64,000 bases of DNA from Hydrogenophilales bacterium 28-61-23 (lineage in GTDB: Bacteria; Pseudomonadota; Gammaproteobacteria; Burkholderiales; Thiobacillaceae). The stretch's first letter is position 1, and every line of letters begins with the position of its first letter. This document shows, piece after piece, positions 36,249-45,065 of this stretch. Location of the stretch: the NCBI GenBank assembly GCA_002281555.1, contig NCGJ01000003.1:310001-374000 (forward strand), read 5' to 3'. The notes beneath the pieces were generated by a model, which saw nothing but the letters and a program-made list of their open reading frames with translations, made no database searches and was not told the origin of the DNA. The position numbers and the translations under genes were made by a program.

Positions 36249-36932
36249 TTAGTTGATGGCGATCCTGCCAGAGCCGGAACGACGCAATTGCAGGCTTATC
36301 AAGCCTATGCCAGCAACCAGCATGGCCCAGGTTTCAGGCTCGGGGACCGCGGAGATCTCCAACGTGTACTGGCGGTCGGCGGCAATCAGTGTGCTTGAAC
36401 CGGCAATCCAGCCTGTGTCGTCGGCAACAGAAGAATATGTTGCAACCCCGACGACATAACGACCGGCCGTTACATTGTCGAGCTGGATGAAGGAGTCGTA
36501 CGCATGAACGCTGCCACCGGCACCGGCGGTAATCGGACTGTAGTCGTCGTTCTCTGCCAGCAAGGTGAAGGTGTTGTCTGGATTGATCTTCCAAATGGCG
36601 ATTTCGGCATCGAAACCGTAATTGCGGGTTCTGACCGGGTTGTAGGTATAGTCGACGTCGGCAATGATCGTGCCGCCCGAAGAGTAAAAACTGAAGTAGT
36701 CGAACGCATCGTTGCCCTCGCCCAAGACGGAGACCCAAGGCATCGAAGTCGATGTGTTGACCCCGTTGACATCGCCCACATCGGGATTCAGGTCGCGCGT
36801 GAAGTAAGCATCAAGACTTGCCGCGGAAGCCATGTCGATGCTCGCGGTGATATCGTCATAGAAGCCGGCGTGTGCGGTATTGGCGATGCCCATGCCGAGT
36901 ACAAGTGCTGCAAGGATATGTTGGTGTTTCAT
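36249..36932 (-). CDS. PEP-CTERM sorting domain protein
   Basis: A 227-residue secreted protein with a signal peptide (1-22, ending AHA) and a C-terminal sorting signal AVPEPETWAMLVAGIGLI followed by the basic cluster LRRS, the hallmark of exosortase substrates. The mature part is Tyr/Asp/Ser-rich and beta-type (FDYFSFYSSGG, GRYVVGVATYSS), resembling extracellular DVUA0089-like domains. An unusually long tail (GSGRIAIN) follows the arginines. Start ATG has AGGAG in place. It is likely processed by an exosortase and released or attached to EPS, linking it with epsI and the polysaccharide genes at the left of the window. Confidence 0.9.
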   Translation of the reverse strand: MKHQHILAALVLGMGIANTAHAGFYDDITASIDMASAASLDAYFTRDLNPDVGDVNGVNTSTSMPWVSVLGEGNDAFDYFSFYSSGGTIIADVDYTYNPVRTRNYGFDAEIAIWKINPDNTFTLLAENDDYSPITAGAGGSVHAYDSFIQLDNVTAGRYVVGVATYSSVADDTGWIAGSSTLIAADRQYTLEISAVPEPETWAMLVAGIGLISLQLRRSGSGRIAIN

Positions 36933-37086
36933 CTGGAACTCCTGGCTAATGCTAAAAAATCAAGTGATGCAATGTTACAGGAATATTAAGCAAGGTCCGT
37001 GCCACAGATTTAAGTTATTGTATTTATTGCATGCAGATCGAGAACAAGATAGAGATTGTAAGAAGAGGCGACAACTGGGCTGAGCC

Positions 37087-38463
37087 TCAAATGGGCAGTG
37101 ACAGGCCCGGTATCCGCGCCTTGAGCGTGGCGGTAAAGGCGCGTTGAATCTGGATAAGGCTTGCAAACGTTGCCGCCTCAAACCGCAAGACTATCGCCGG
37201 TGTGGTGTTGGAAGCGCGTATCAAGCCGAAACCGTCCGGAAATTCAACTCGCAGTCCATCAAGCGCGATGACTCTGCTGGCGCCCTCGAAATGGGCGTTT
37301 TCCTGTAGTTTTGCAAGCAATTGGTGCGCCTCGCCCTCCCGCATCTTGATTTGGAGTTCGGGTGTGCAGACCGAGTCTGGCAAGTTTCGCAGACATGCGT
37401 CGAGGTCAGTTTGACGCGACAGATATTCAAGCAGGCGCGCACCGGCATATAGACCGTCGTCAAAGCCATACCAGCGGTCCTTGAAAAAGATATGGCCGCT
37501 GAGTTCGCCGGCCAGGAGCGCATCGGTTTCCCGCATTTTCGCTTTGATCAGCGAGTGGCCGCTTTTCCACATCAAGGGAATGCCGCCCCGGTCGGTGATC
37601 CAGTTGTTCAGGTTGCGCGACGATTTGACGTCGTAAATGATGGTCGCGCCTGGGTTGCGGCTCAGCACGTCCTGCGCGAACAGCATCAATTGGCGGTCGG
37701 GATAGATGATGCGCCCATCTTTCGTGACCACCCCGAGACGGTCGCCGTCGCCGTCAAAAGCCAGACCGATTTCGGCATCGCCGGTTTGCAGACGGGTAAT
37801 CAGCTCAGTCAGGTTGGCTGGCACGGAGGGGTCTGGATGGTGGTTGGGGAAGCGACCGTCGACTTCGCAGAACAGTTCTTCCACCGTGCAGCCCATGGCG
37901 CGATAGAGCGCGGGGGCAAAAGCGCCCGCGATGCCGTTGCCGGCGTCGACGACGATTTTCATCGGGCGGGCCAGTTTTACGTCGCCCACAATCCGTTGCC
38001 GGTATTCGTCGGCAATGTCGTATTGGCGGTAGTAGCCTTGTCCGCGCGCAAGGTCGCCCGTTTCGATGCGCGTATGCAGGGCCTGGATGGTTTCGCCGGA
38101 GAGGGTTTCGTCCGCCAGCACCATCTTGATGCCGTTGTAATCGGGTGGGTTGTGTGAGCCGGTGACCATGGCCGCGCAATGGCTGCCCAGGTGATAGGCG
38201 GCAAAGTAGGCCATGGGCGTGGTGACCATGCCGAGATCGATTGCATCGATGCCCGCTCTCCGGATGCCGCGCACCAGCGCCGCAGCCAGATCTGGCCCGG
38301 AAAGCCGGCCATCGCGGCCAACCACGATATCGGTTTGTTTTCGCGCGCGCGCCTCCGAGCCAAGCGCCTGGCCGATCAACTCGACGATATCAACTGTGAG
38401 CGTTTTGCCCACGATGCCGCGGATGTCATAAGCCTTGAATATTTCTTTTGCTATGGCTTGCAC
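37087..38463 (-). CDS. Phosphomannomutase/phosphoglucomutase (AlgC-like)
   Basis: The 458-residue phosphohexomutase starts at a GTG at 38463 behind a strong GGAGGG; the longer open frame crosses two terminator hairpins and is not used. KAYDIRGIVG opens the protein, the phosphoserine loop is TGSHNPPDYNG (Ser103), the metal loop FDGDGDRLG, the sugar loop GELSGHIFF and the phosphate loop RASNTTP. It makes mannose 1-phosphate or glucose 1-phosphate for surface polysaccharides. Paralogue of the enzyme at 11.4-12.9 kb. Confidence 0.92.
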   Translation of the reverse strand: MQAIAKEIFKAYDIRGIVGKTLTVDIVELIGQALGSEARARKQTDIVVGRDGRLSGPDLAAALVRGIRRAGIDAIDLGMVTTPMAYFAAYHLGSHCAAMVTGSHNPPDYNGIKMVLADETLSGETIQALHTRIETGDLARGQGYYRQYDIADEYRQRIVGDVKLARPMKIVVDAGNGIAGAFAPALYRAMGCTVEELFCEVDGRFPNHHPDPSVPANLTELITRLQTGDAEIGLAFDGDGDRLGVVTKDGRIIYPDRQLMLFAQDVLSRNPGATIIYDVKSSRNLNNWITDRGGIPLMWKSGHSLIKAKMRETDALLAGELSGHIFFKDRWYGFDDGLYAGARLLEYLSRQTDLDACLRNLPDSVCTPELQIKMREGEAHQLLAKLQENAHFEGASRVIALDGLRVEFPDGFGLIRASNTTPAIVLRFEAATFASLIQIQRAFTATLKARIPGLSLPI

Positions 38464-38533
38464 GGTTCCCTCCGTAACGAGGGCCGGATTATCTTTTATT
38501 TGCCAATCGGGTTGGCGCGATGAGCCGAAGCCA

Positions 38534-38592
38534 CAAAAAAAGAGCGGCACCGGAAAACCGGCGCCGCTTGAAAAACCGCCATTGCGGCGGTC
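38534..38592 (-). terminator. Tandem intrinsic terminators
   Basis: Two minus-strand hairpins each followed by T: CCGCC/GGCGG (38576-38590, then TTTTT) and a 10-bp stem GCGGCGCCGG/CCGGTGCCGC (38544-38567, then a run of seven T). They lie upstream of the phosphomutase start and thus must end a transcript that begins to their right, where no protein gene is apparent. Confidence 0.8.
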
Positions 38593-38715
38593 AGGGAGGT
38601 TAGTTGGGAGGCCCTGCCTCAGCTTGATCAGTAACAGCAATTCCTGTGCCTGATCCGAGGTTCCTTGCCGCGCCAGCATCTGCGCGACCTAGACCGAAAG
38701 CTCTAATACGAAAGA
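38539..38715 (-). ncRNA. Candidate small RNA upstream of phosphomutase gene
   Basis: A transcript starting near 38.71 kb (TATATC-like -10 around 38711-38720, weak) and ending at the tandem terminators would be about 120-180 nt. Its 3' part carries two CCTCCC blocks (about 38594-38613) in unpaired sequence, an anti-Shine-Dalgarno motif typical of trans-acting small RNAs. No match to a named RNA family was recognised. A short leucine-rich peptide starting at 38679 is the alternative reading. Confidence 0.35.
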
Positions 38716-38912
38716 TATACTAAGCGCGCCGAAAATTCATCATTTTTGTTGAGTTTTTAATGACTTGAGATTTGTTTGATCGATCAGGCAAGACAATCCT
38801 CAATTTGCCGTTTTCGCGTCGGCTTGACCGATGTCAGCTTGTCTACCCCGCTTTCTTGCCGCTGTTTTTCCGGCCCGCCTACAATCGGGCAAACCTAATT
38901 CGAGTAAATCCC

Positions 38913-40286
38913 ATGTCCCAATTCACCGCCCTGTTGGAGAAGTACAGCAAGCCGGGGCCGCGCTACACCTCGTACCCGACCGCGCCTTACTTTCATACCG
39001 GTTTCACAGAGACCGACTGGCTGCGCGAACTGCAAACTTCGCAAGACCCGGCGCGCGGCCTGTCGCTGTATGCCCACATCCCGTTCTGCGACACGCTTTG
39101 TTATTACTGCGGCTGCAACATGGTGGCGACCAACGAGTACGGCAAGGCCGAGATCTATCTCCAGCATCTGGAACAGGAAATGACGCGGGTCGCGCAATTG
39201 ACCGATCCGAATCGTCTGGTAAGGCAGTTGCATCTCGGCGGCGGCACGCCGACTTACCTCAAGCCGGACGATATCCGTCGCTTGATGGCGATGTTTCGCG
39301 CCCGCTTCACCATTGCGCCGGATGCCGAGATGGGCTGTGAAGCGGATCCGCGCGAACTGACCCGCGAGCACTTGGCCGCCCTGCGCGAGTCGGGCTTCAA
39401 CCGCTTGTCCCTCGGCGTGCAGGATCTGGACGAACGGGTGCAGAAAGCGGTCAATCGGGTGCAGCCCGAGGCGATGATCGAGCAGGTTTACCACTGGGCG
39501 CGTGAACTCGGCTTCCACAGCATCAATATGGATCTGATCGTCGGTCTGCCGCATCAGAGTTTGGCAAGCTTCGCGCATACGCTGGACAAGACGCTGGCCT
39601 GGGCGCCGGATCGCTTCGCCATCTTCGCTTACGCACATGTGCCCTGGATGAAGAAGCACCAGAAATTGATCAACGAGCCCGATTTGCCCAGCTTCGCGAC
39701 ACGGCTCGATCTGCAGCAACTGATCCATGATCGCCTGGGCGCAGCCGGTTATCAGAACGTCGGTATGGATCACTACGCCAAGCCGGACGACGAGATGGTG
39801 AAAGCCCAGAAAAACAAGACCTTATGGCGTAATTTCCAGGGTTACACGACGCACAAGAACTGTGACATCTACGCTTTCGGCGCGTCCAGCATCAGCCAGA
39901 CACGCGATGTCTATATGCAGAACGAGAAGAATCTGAAGCAGTATCAGGATACGGTCGCGGCCGGACATTTGCCGGTGGAACGCGGACTGCGTTTGACGCC
40001 GGAAGATCAACTCCGGCGCGATCTGATCACCCGCATCATGTGCGACATGGAGTTGGATACCGAGGCATTCGGCGCGGAATGGGGCATCGATTTCTCGGAA
40101 AAATTCGCCGATGGCCTGGCTGAGTTGCCGGCCTTGGCGGCCGATGGGCTGGTGCGTCTGGAGCCGGGCCGCATTGTCGTGACGCAGTTGGGCAGTTTGT
40201 TTCTGCGCAATATTGCGATGGGCTTCGACGCCTATCTGAAGGATGCGGCGCCCGGCCAGCAACCGCGTTACTCACGCACGGCTTGA
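38913..40286 (+). CDS. hemN: Oxygen-independent coproporphyrinogen III oxidase
   Basis: The 457-residue radical-SAM enzyme decarboxylates coproporphyrinogen III to protoporphyrinogen IX without oxygen. The Fe-S motif is HIPFCDTLCYYCGC (C59-x3-C63-x2-C66), and GGGTPTYL, ADPRELT and MDLIVGLPHQ follow. Length equals E. coli HemN. ATG at 38913 is preferred; the frame upstream is leader. Presence suggests the organism makes heme under low oxygen. No correctly spaced FNR/ANR box was found upstream. A strong terminator follows the stop. Confidence 0.95.
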   Translation: MSQFTALLEKYSKPGPRYTSYPTAPYFHTGFTETDWLRELQTSQDPARGLSLYAHIPFCDTLCYYCGCNMVATNEYGKAEIYLQHLEQEMTRVAQLTDPNRLVRQLHLGGGTPTYLKPDDIRRLMAMFRARFTIAPDAEMGCEADPRELTREHLAALRESGFNRLSLGVQDLDERVQKAVNRVQPEAMIEQVYHWARELGFHSINMDLIVGLPHQSLASFAHTLDKTLAWAPDRFAIFAYAHVPWMKKHQKLINEPDLPSFATRLDLQQLIHDRLGAAGYQNVGMDHYAKPDDEMVKAQKNKTLWRNFQGYTTHKNCDIYAFGASSISQTRDVYMQNEKNLKQYQDTVAAGHLPVERGLRLTPEDQLRRDLITRIMCDMELDTEAFGAEWGIDFSEKFADGLAELPALAADGLVRLEPGRIVVTQLGSLFLRNIAMGFDAYLKDAAPGQQPRYSRTA

Positions 40287-40291
40287 ACCGG

Positions 40292-40332
40292 AAAAAAACG
40301 CCGGCTGGGGCTAACCCAGCCGGCGCTTTTTA
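40292..40332. terminator. Bidirectional terminator after hemN
   Basis: Perfect 11-bp stem CGCCGGCTGGG (40299-40309) with CCCAGCCGGCG (40315-40325), A-run on the left and T-run on the right, between convergent hemN and the DUF302 gene; it serves both. Confidence 0.92.
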
Positions 40333-40351
40333 TTGTGCTCGGCGTTGCCGC

Positions 40352-40861
40352 TTATTCCAGGATGTTCTTGTACAACGCTTCTTCTTCGGCGCCGACTTCG
40401 GCCATCGCCTTGGCCAGATCGCCTGGCAGCGTCTTGGCCAGATTGGTGAGATTCATGCGCGTCACGTAAAGCTGGCCGTCTTTGCCATCGAACACGGTTG
40501 CGCGGCAGGGCAGTGGAGGCGTCTTGCCGGCACCGGCTTTCGCGATTTTCTCGTTGGCGCCGGCGGGGCAAAGGTGGACCACCTTCATGCGTTTTGCATC
40601 CTTGACGCCGGCTTCGCGCAACTGGACTTGCATGTCTTGCACCGGGCCGACTTTCCAGCCGCGTTTTTCAGCGCCTGCCTTGATCGCGCTGATCGTTTCC
40701 TCAAAGCCCAGCCTGGACTTGCGCAGGTCGAACATCGCCGACATGAACTGCGCCTGCTGCAGCATGGCTTTTTGAGCCTGCTCGGGACTGGCCTGGCTCG
40801 GCGTTTGCGCAAAGGCGGGCAGGCTGAATGCGATCAGGACGTAGAGAGATAACGTTTTCAT
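40352..40861 (-). CDS. Exported DUF302 protein
   Basis: The 169-residue protein has a signal peptide (1-18, ending AFA) and a DUF302 domain (about 45-165: LGFEETISAIKAGAEKRGW, VVHLCPAG, PPLPCRATVFDG). DUF302 proteins are small periplasmic or cytoplasmic proteins of unknown function, common in sulfur-metabolising bacteria. It ends the ilvE-zinc finger-DUF302 operon, 15 nt after the zinc-finger stop, with GGAG at the right spacing. Two further DUF302 genes occur at 60.4-61.9 kb. Confidence 0.85.
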   Translation of the reverse strand: MKTLSLYVLIAFSLPAFAQTPSQASPEQAQKAMLQQAQFMSAMFDLRKSRLGFEETISAIKAGAEKRGWKVGPVQDMQVQLREAGVKDAKRMKVVHLCPAGANEKIAKAGAGKTPPLPCRATVFDGKDGQLYVTRMNLTNLAKTLPGDLAKAMAEVGAEEEALYKNILE

Positions 40862-40876
40862 GCCGTGGCTCCAGGT

Positions 40877-41086
40877 TCAGTGCGCATGGTTGGACTGGCC
40901 ATTCCAGCCCCGCAGCTTGTACAGCGTGCCGCAGTAAGGGCAGAGCGCCTCGCCTTTTTCCCGCACCGGGATGAATACACGCGGATGTCCGCTCCACAAG
41001 CTGTCCGCGGGCATCGGGCAATGCAGCGGCAGGTCGGCTTCGGTGACTTCAATCACGCGTTGGGTATGAATTGCGGCAGTGCTCAT
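40877..41086 (-). CDS. CHCC zinc-finger domain protein
   Basis: This 69-residue protein fits the zf-CHCC family: LHCPMP, SGHPRVFI and ALCPYCGTLYKL supply the Cys-His-Cys-Cys zinc ligands. The family is related to a subunit of mitochondrial complex I (NDUFS6), and in betaproteobacteria often sits behind ilvE. Its specific role here is unknown. Spaced 10 nt from ilvE. Confidence 0.88.
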   Translation of the reverse strand: MSTAAIHTQRVIEVTEADLPLHCPMPADSLWSGHPRVFIPVREKGEALCPYCGTLYKLRGWNGQSNHAH

Positions 41087-41096
41087 GTTGTGCCTC

Positions 41097-42017
<921 letters not shown>

Positions 42018-42199
42018 GTTGAAAACTCCGGAAGCACTGAAAAGGGCCATCATTTTAGCCTAGCGCCCTTGTTCCCGGTTAGACGCGGGCGGCAAAGCGG
42101 CGCGACAATGTTGCGCCCAATGTGGATGTGGTTTCGTACGCTTGATCCGTATTGCTTGTGCTTGTGAAACATCTTGTGAATTGTTGATAAGGAACCGCC

Positions 42200-43279
42200 A
42201 TGAAACTGCGCGCACTCTGTCTTGTTCTTGCTTTGCATAGCGCCCCGTCGCTGGCCGCCGATCTGTTTTTGCCGGATCCGTTCCAGGCCGTGCAGATGGC
42301 GCTGCGCTATTACCAGATGGCGGCCATTGCCGGCGATGCCGAAGCTCAGACCAAGATGGGCTGGCTGTTTGAGCAAGGCATGGGCGTCGGCAAGGATCTG
42401 GGCGAAGCGGCGAAATGGTACGAGCGCGCCGCTTCGCAGAACGAGCCGAACGGTCTCTACAACCTGGGCCTGTTGTTCCTCAAGGGGCGAGGCGTGGTGC
42501 CGGATGCGGAACGCGCGGCCAAATTGATGACGGGTGCCGCCGAACTCAATCTGGCCGCCGCCCAATCCCAGCTCGCCGTGATGCATGAAAAAGGCATCGG
42601 CGTTCCGGTCAGCCAGGAGCTTTCGGTGTTCTGGATGCGTAAGGCGGCCGAATTGGGCGATGTGCCCGCGCAGAACAATCTGGGCATCAAATACGCCTAC
42701 GGCCAGGGCGTCGCGGTGAATTATCCGGAAGCGGTCAAATGGTTCACCCAGGCGGCGGAAGCCGGCAATGCCGAGGCGCAAGGCAATCTGGGCCTGATCT
42801 ACAAGGATGGATTGGGTGGCGTGAAGCAGGATTTGCTTGCCGCCGCCAACTGGTTGGCGCTTGCGGGAAGCCAAGGTCATGTCGCCTCGCAAAACCGTTT
42901 GGCCAGGATGTTCGAACAGGGCCAGGGCCTGCAAAAAAACATGAACGAGGCCGCGCGCTGGTACCAGATGGCGGCCGATGCCGGCGATATCGATGCCAGC
43001 ACGCACATGGGCTGGTTATATGAGAGTGGAGCCCTTGGCAATGCCGCCAATGGAAAACCGGATTTTGCGGCGGCGCTGAAGTGGTATCGACGCGGCGCGG
43101 CCGGCAACGATGCCAGCGCTCAAAACCATTTGGGCCGGTTTTATCGCGATGGCATCGGGGTGGACCAGAATGAAGCCGAAGCCCTGGCCTGGTTCAAAAA
43201 AGCGGCCGATCAGGGCGACGCCAAGGCGCGGGTCAATCTTGAGCAGATGAACGAGAAACAGACCGGGCGGCGGAAGTAA
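42200..43279 (+). CDS. Sel1-repeat protein, exported
   Basis: The 359-residue protein has a signal peptide (1-20, ending SLAA) and about nine Sel1-like repeats of 36 residues (pattern A-x-x-x-L-G-x-x-Y/F-x-x-G-x-G-V-x-x-x-x-x-x-A-x-x-W-Y/F-x-x-A-A). Such alpha-solenoids bind partner proteins in the periplasm. A clear AAGGA precedes the ATG. Its 3' end overlaps the convergent lipB end by 47 bp. No partner can be named. Confidence 0.88.
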   Translation: MKLRALCLVLALHSAPSLAADLFLPDPFQAVQMALRYYQMAAIAGDAEAQTKMGWLFEQGMGVGKDLGEAAKWYERAASQNEPNGLYNLGLLFLKGRGVVPDAERAAKLMTGAAELNLAAAQSQLAVMHEKGIGVPVSQELSVFWMRKAAELGDVPAQNNLGIKYAYGQGVAVNYPEAVKWFTQAAEAGNAEAQGNLGLIYKDGLGGVKQDLLAAANWLALAGSQGHVASQNRLARMFEQGQGLQKNMNEAARWYQMAADAGDIDASTHMGWLYESGALGNAANGKPDFAAALKWYRRGAAGNDASAQNHLGRFYRDGIGVDQNEAEALAWFKKAADQGDAKARVNLEQMNEKQTGRRK

Positions 43280-43895
43280 GCTGGCGCAGCAGATTGGAGA
43301 GGAGGCTTTCTTCAACCGTCCGATACGCTGATTGCGCAACCAGATCCTTGAGTTGGGTTACCGCCATGCCGGCGTAGCCACAGGGGTTGATGGCCAGGAA
43401 CGGGGTCAGGTCCATGTCCACGTTCAGGCTGAGGCCGTGGTAGGTGCAGCCGTTTTTGACGCGCAGGCCGAGCGCCGCGATCTTGGCCCGGTCGACGTAG
43501 ACGCCGGGCGCGCCAGTCTGGCGTTGCGCCGCGATGCCGTAGGCCGCCAGCACGTCGATGATCGCCTGCTCCATGCGCCGGACCAGTTCCTTGATGCCAT
43601 AGCCGTGTTGTCTCAGATCTAGCAGCAGGTAGATCACGATCTGGCCGGGGCCGTGGTAGGTGACCTGGCCGCCGCGGTCGGTCTCCACGACCGGGATGCC
43701 GCTGGGGCTGGCTTTATCGGCAAGCAGATGTTCGCGCTTGCCAGCCATGCCCAGCGTGAACACCGGCGGGTGTTGCAGCAGCCAGATTTCATCCGGCGTG
43801 TCTGAAGCGCGGGCGGCGGTGAAGTCCCGCATCGCGCGCCAAGTCGGTTCGTATTCGACCAGCCCCAGACGTTTGACAATCGGCTCGCCAGACAC
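43233..43895 (-). CDS. lipB: Octanoyl-ACP:protein N-octanoyltransferase
   Basis: The 220-residue enzyme moves octanoate from ACP to lipoyl domains, the first step of lipoate assembly. RGGQVTYHGPGQIVIYLL, KIAALGLRVKNGCTYHG (catalytic lysine) and INPCGYAGM (catalytic cysteine) are present. GTG start two nucleotides past the ybeD stop. The C-terminus is slightly longer than usual and overlaps the Sel1 gene on the other strand. No lipA gene is visible downstream, which is unusual because lipA often follows lipB. Confidence 0.94.
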   Translation of the reverse strand: MSGEPIVKRLGLVEYEPTWRAMRDFTAARASDTPDEIWLLQHPPVFTLGMAGKREHLLADKASPSGIPVVETDRGGQVTYHGPGQIVIYLLLDLRQHGYGIKELVRRMEQAIIDVLAAYGIAAQRQTGAPGVYVDRAKIAALGLRVKNGCTYHGLSLNVDMDLTPFLAINPCGYAGMAVTQLKDLVAQSAYRTVEESLLSNLLRQLTSAARSVSRSSAQD

Positions 43896-43897
43896 CG

Positions 43898-44173
43898 TTA
43901 CAACACCACTTTTACCAGCGGATGTGCGCTTAATTCACGATACAGATCATCGAGTTGCAGCTTGGACGTGGCGCGGATGGTGCAGGTCAGAGACAGGTAC
44001 TTTCCGCCCGAGGAGGCGCGCATTTCGACGCTTTGCGCGGCAAAATCGGGTGCATGGCGCAGCACGATTTCGATCATGGCCTGAGCGAAGCTATCCTCCG
44101 TCAAGCCCATGATCTTGATCGGGAAGTCGCAAGGGAACTCGAACAGGGTGTCTTTGTTTTCAGCTTCGCTCAT
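43898..44173 (-). CDS. ybeD: YbeD/UPF0250 (DUF493) family protein
   Basis: A 91-residue ACT-like-fold protein conserved next to lipB. FEFPCDFPIKIMG and SSGGKYLSLTCTIRA are the family signature; full length. Function unknown; often linked to lipoate or cell-wall genes. It overlaps the dat stop by 4 nt. Confidence 0.92.
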   Translation of the reverse strand: MSEAENKDTLFEFPCDFPIKIMGLTEDSFAQAMIEIVLRHAPDFAAQSVEMRASSGGKYLSLTCTIRATSKLQLDDLYRELSAHPLVKVVL

Positions 44174-45033
44174 GGCGCGGTGTTTCCTCGCATGACGGTG
44201 CGTTTGAAGGTTTGATAGCAGGCATACATCTGCCGGAACACGGGGCCGGGCCGGCCGGAGCCGACAACCTGGCCATCCAGACGGGTGACGGCGATGACTT
44301 CCCTGGTCGATGAGGTGATCCAGACTTCCTCGGCGCGCCGCAATTCGGTTTCCGGAATCGGGCGGATTTCGTGTCGCATTCCTTCCGACGCCGCCAGTTC
44401 CAGCACAACGTCGTAAGTGATGCCGGGCAGCATCAAATTCGACTCGGGCGGCGCAAGCAGGATGCCGTCCAGGACAATGAAGACGCTGCTGGCGGAACCC
44501 TCAATCAGCTGCCCATCCCGGATCAGCACCGTTTCGGCGCAATCCGCGTCGATGGAAAGCTGGCGCAGCAGCACGTTGGGCAACAACGAAGTGACTTTCA
44601 GATCGCAGCGCAGCCAGCGATTGTCGGTTGCGGTCATGGCGCTGACGCCGTTTTCTATCGCCTCGCTCGATGGCGAACCGAGTGGCATCGGCAGGATGAA
44701 TACCGTCGGCTGCACTGTCTTGGGGAAGGCGTGGTCGCGCGGGCCGGGGCCGCGGGTGATCTGCAGATAGACGCCTTGATCCCGCCATTCGGCGCGCTCG
44801 ATGATTTGCCCGATCAGGTTTTCCCATTCGACGGCGCTATGCGGATTGGCAAGCCGGATGCCGTCCAGACTGGATTGCAAACGCGCCAGATGTTGCCGCA
44901 GGCGGAATGGCTGGCGGCCATAAACCGGAATGACTTCATAGACGCCATCGCCAAACAGAAAGCCCCGGTCCATGACCGGAACCCGCGCCTCCTCAAGCGC
45001 GACGAATTCGCCGTTGAGATAAACCGTGGTCAT
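44170..45033 (-). CDS. dat: D-amino acid aminotransferase
   Basis: A 287-residue class IV PLP enzyme, recognised by VYLNGEFVALEEARVPVMDRG, FGDGVYEVIPVYG, CDLKVTSLLPNVLL (PLP lysine in DLK) and GSASSVFIV. It interconverts D-alanine and D-glutamate with their keto acids, which fits its place between the carboxypeptidase gene dacC and ybeD-lipB in an envelope operon. ATG start; 32 bp after dacC. A 4-amino-4-deoxychorismate lyase is the nearest alternative, but the motifs favour Dat. Confidence 0.87.
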   Translation of the reverse strand: MTTVYLNGEFVALEEARVPVMDRGFLFGDGVYEVIPVYGRQPFRLRQHLARLQSSLDGIRLANPHSAVEWENLIGQIIERAEWRDQGVYLQITRGPGPRDHAFPKTVQPTVFILPMPLGSPSSEAIENGVSAMTATDNRWLRCDLKVTSLLPNVLLRQLSIDADCAETVLIRDGQLIEGSASSVFIVLDGILLAPPESNLMLPGITYDVVLELAASEGMRHEIRPIPETELRRAEEVWITSSTREVIAVTRLDGQVVGSGRPGPVFRQMYACYQTFKRTVMRGNTAP

Positions 45034-45065
45034 GGTCGTTCAGGCCAGGGCGCGCCTCGTCCAGG

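Larger units (their letters stand above)
38464..38912. other. Intergenic region with two terminators and possible small transcript
   Basis: This 449-bp gap between the phosphomutase gene and hemN has two minus-strand terminators (38534-38592), unassigned sequence to about 38771, and the hemN leader. A minus-strand open frame starting at 38679 runs through both hairpins and lacks a ribosome-binding site, so I do not call it a gene. A TGATCGATCA palindrome lies at 38777-38786. Confidence 0.6.

Noticed and set aside
38464-38679. N-terminal extension of the phosphomutase to an ATG at 38679
   Set aside because: The extension would read through two strong terminator hairpins; the GTG at 38463 has a perfect GGAGGG and gives the normal family length.
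38777-38786. TGATCGATCA as an FNR/ANR site for hemN
   Set aside because: The half-sites are 2 bp apart at most, whereas FNR needs TTGAT-N4-ATCAA.
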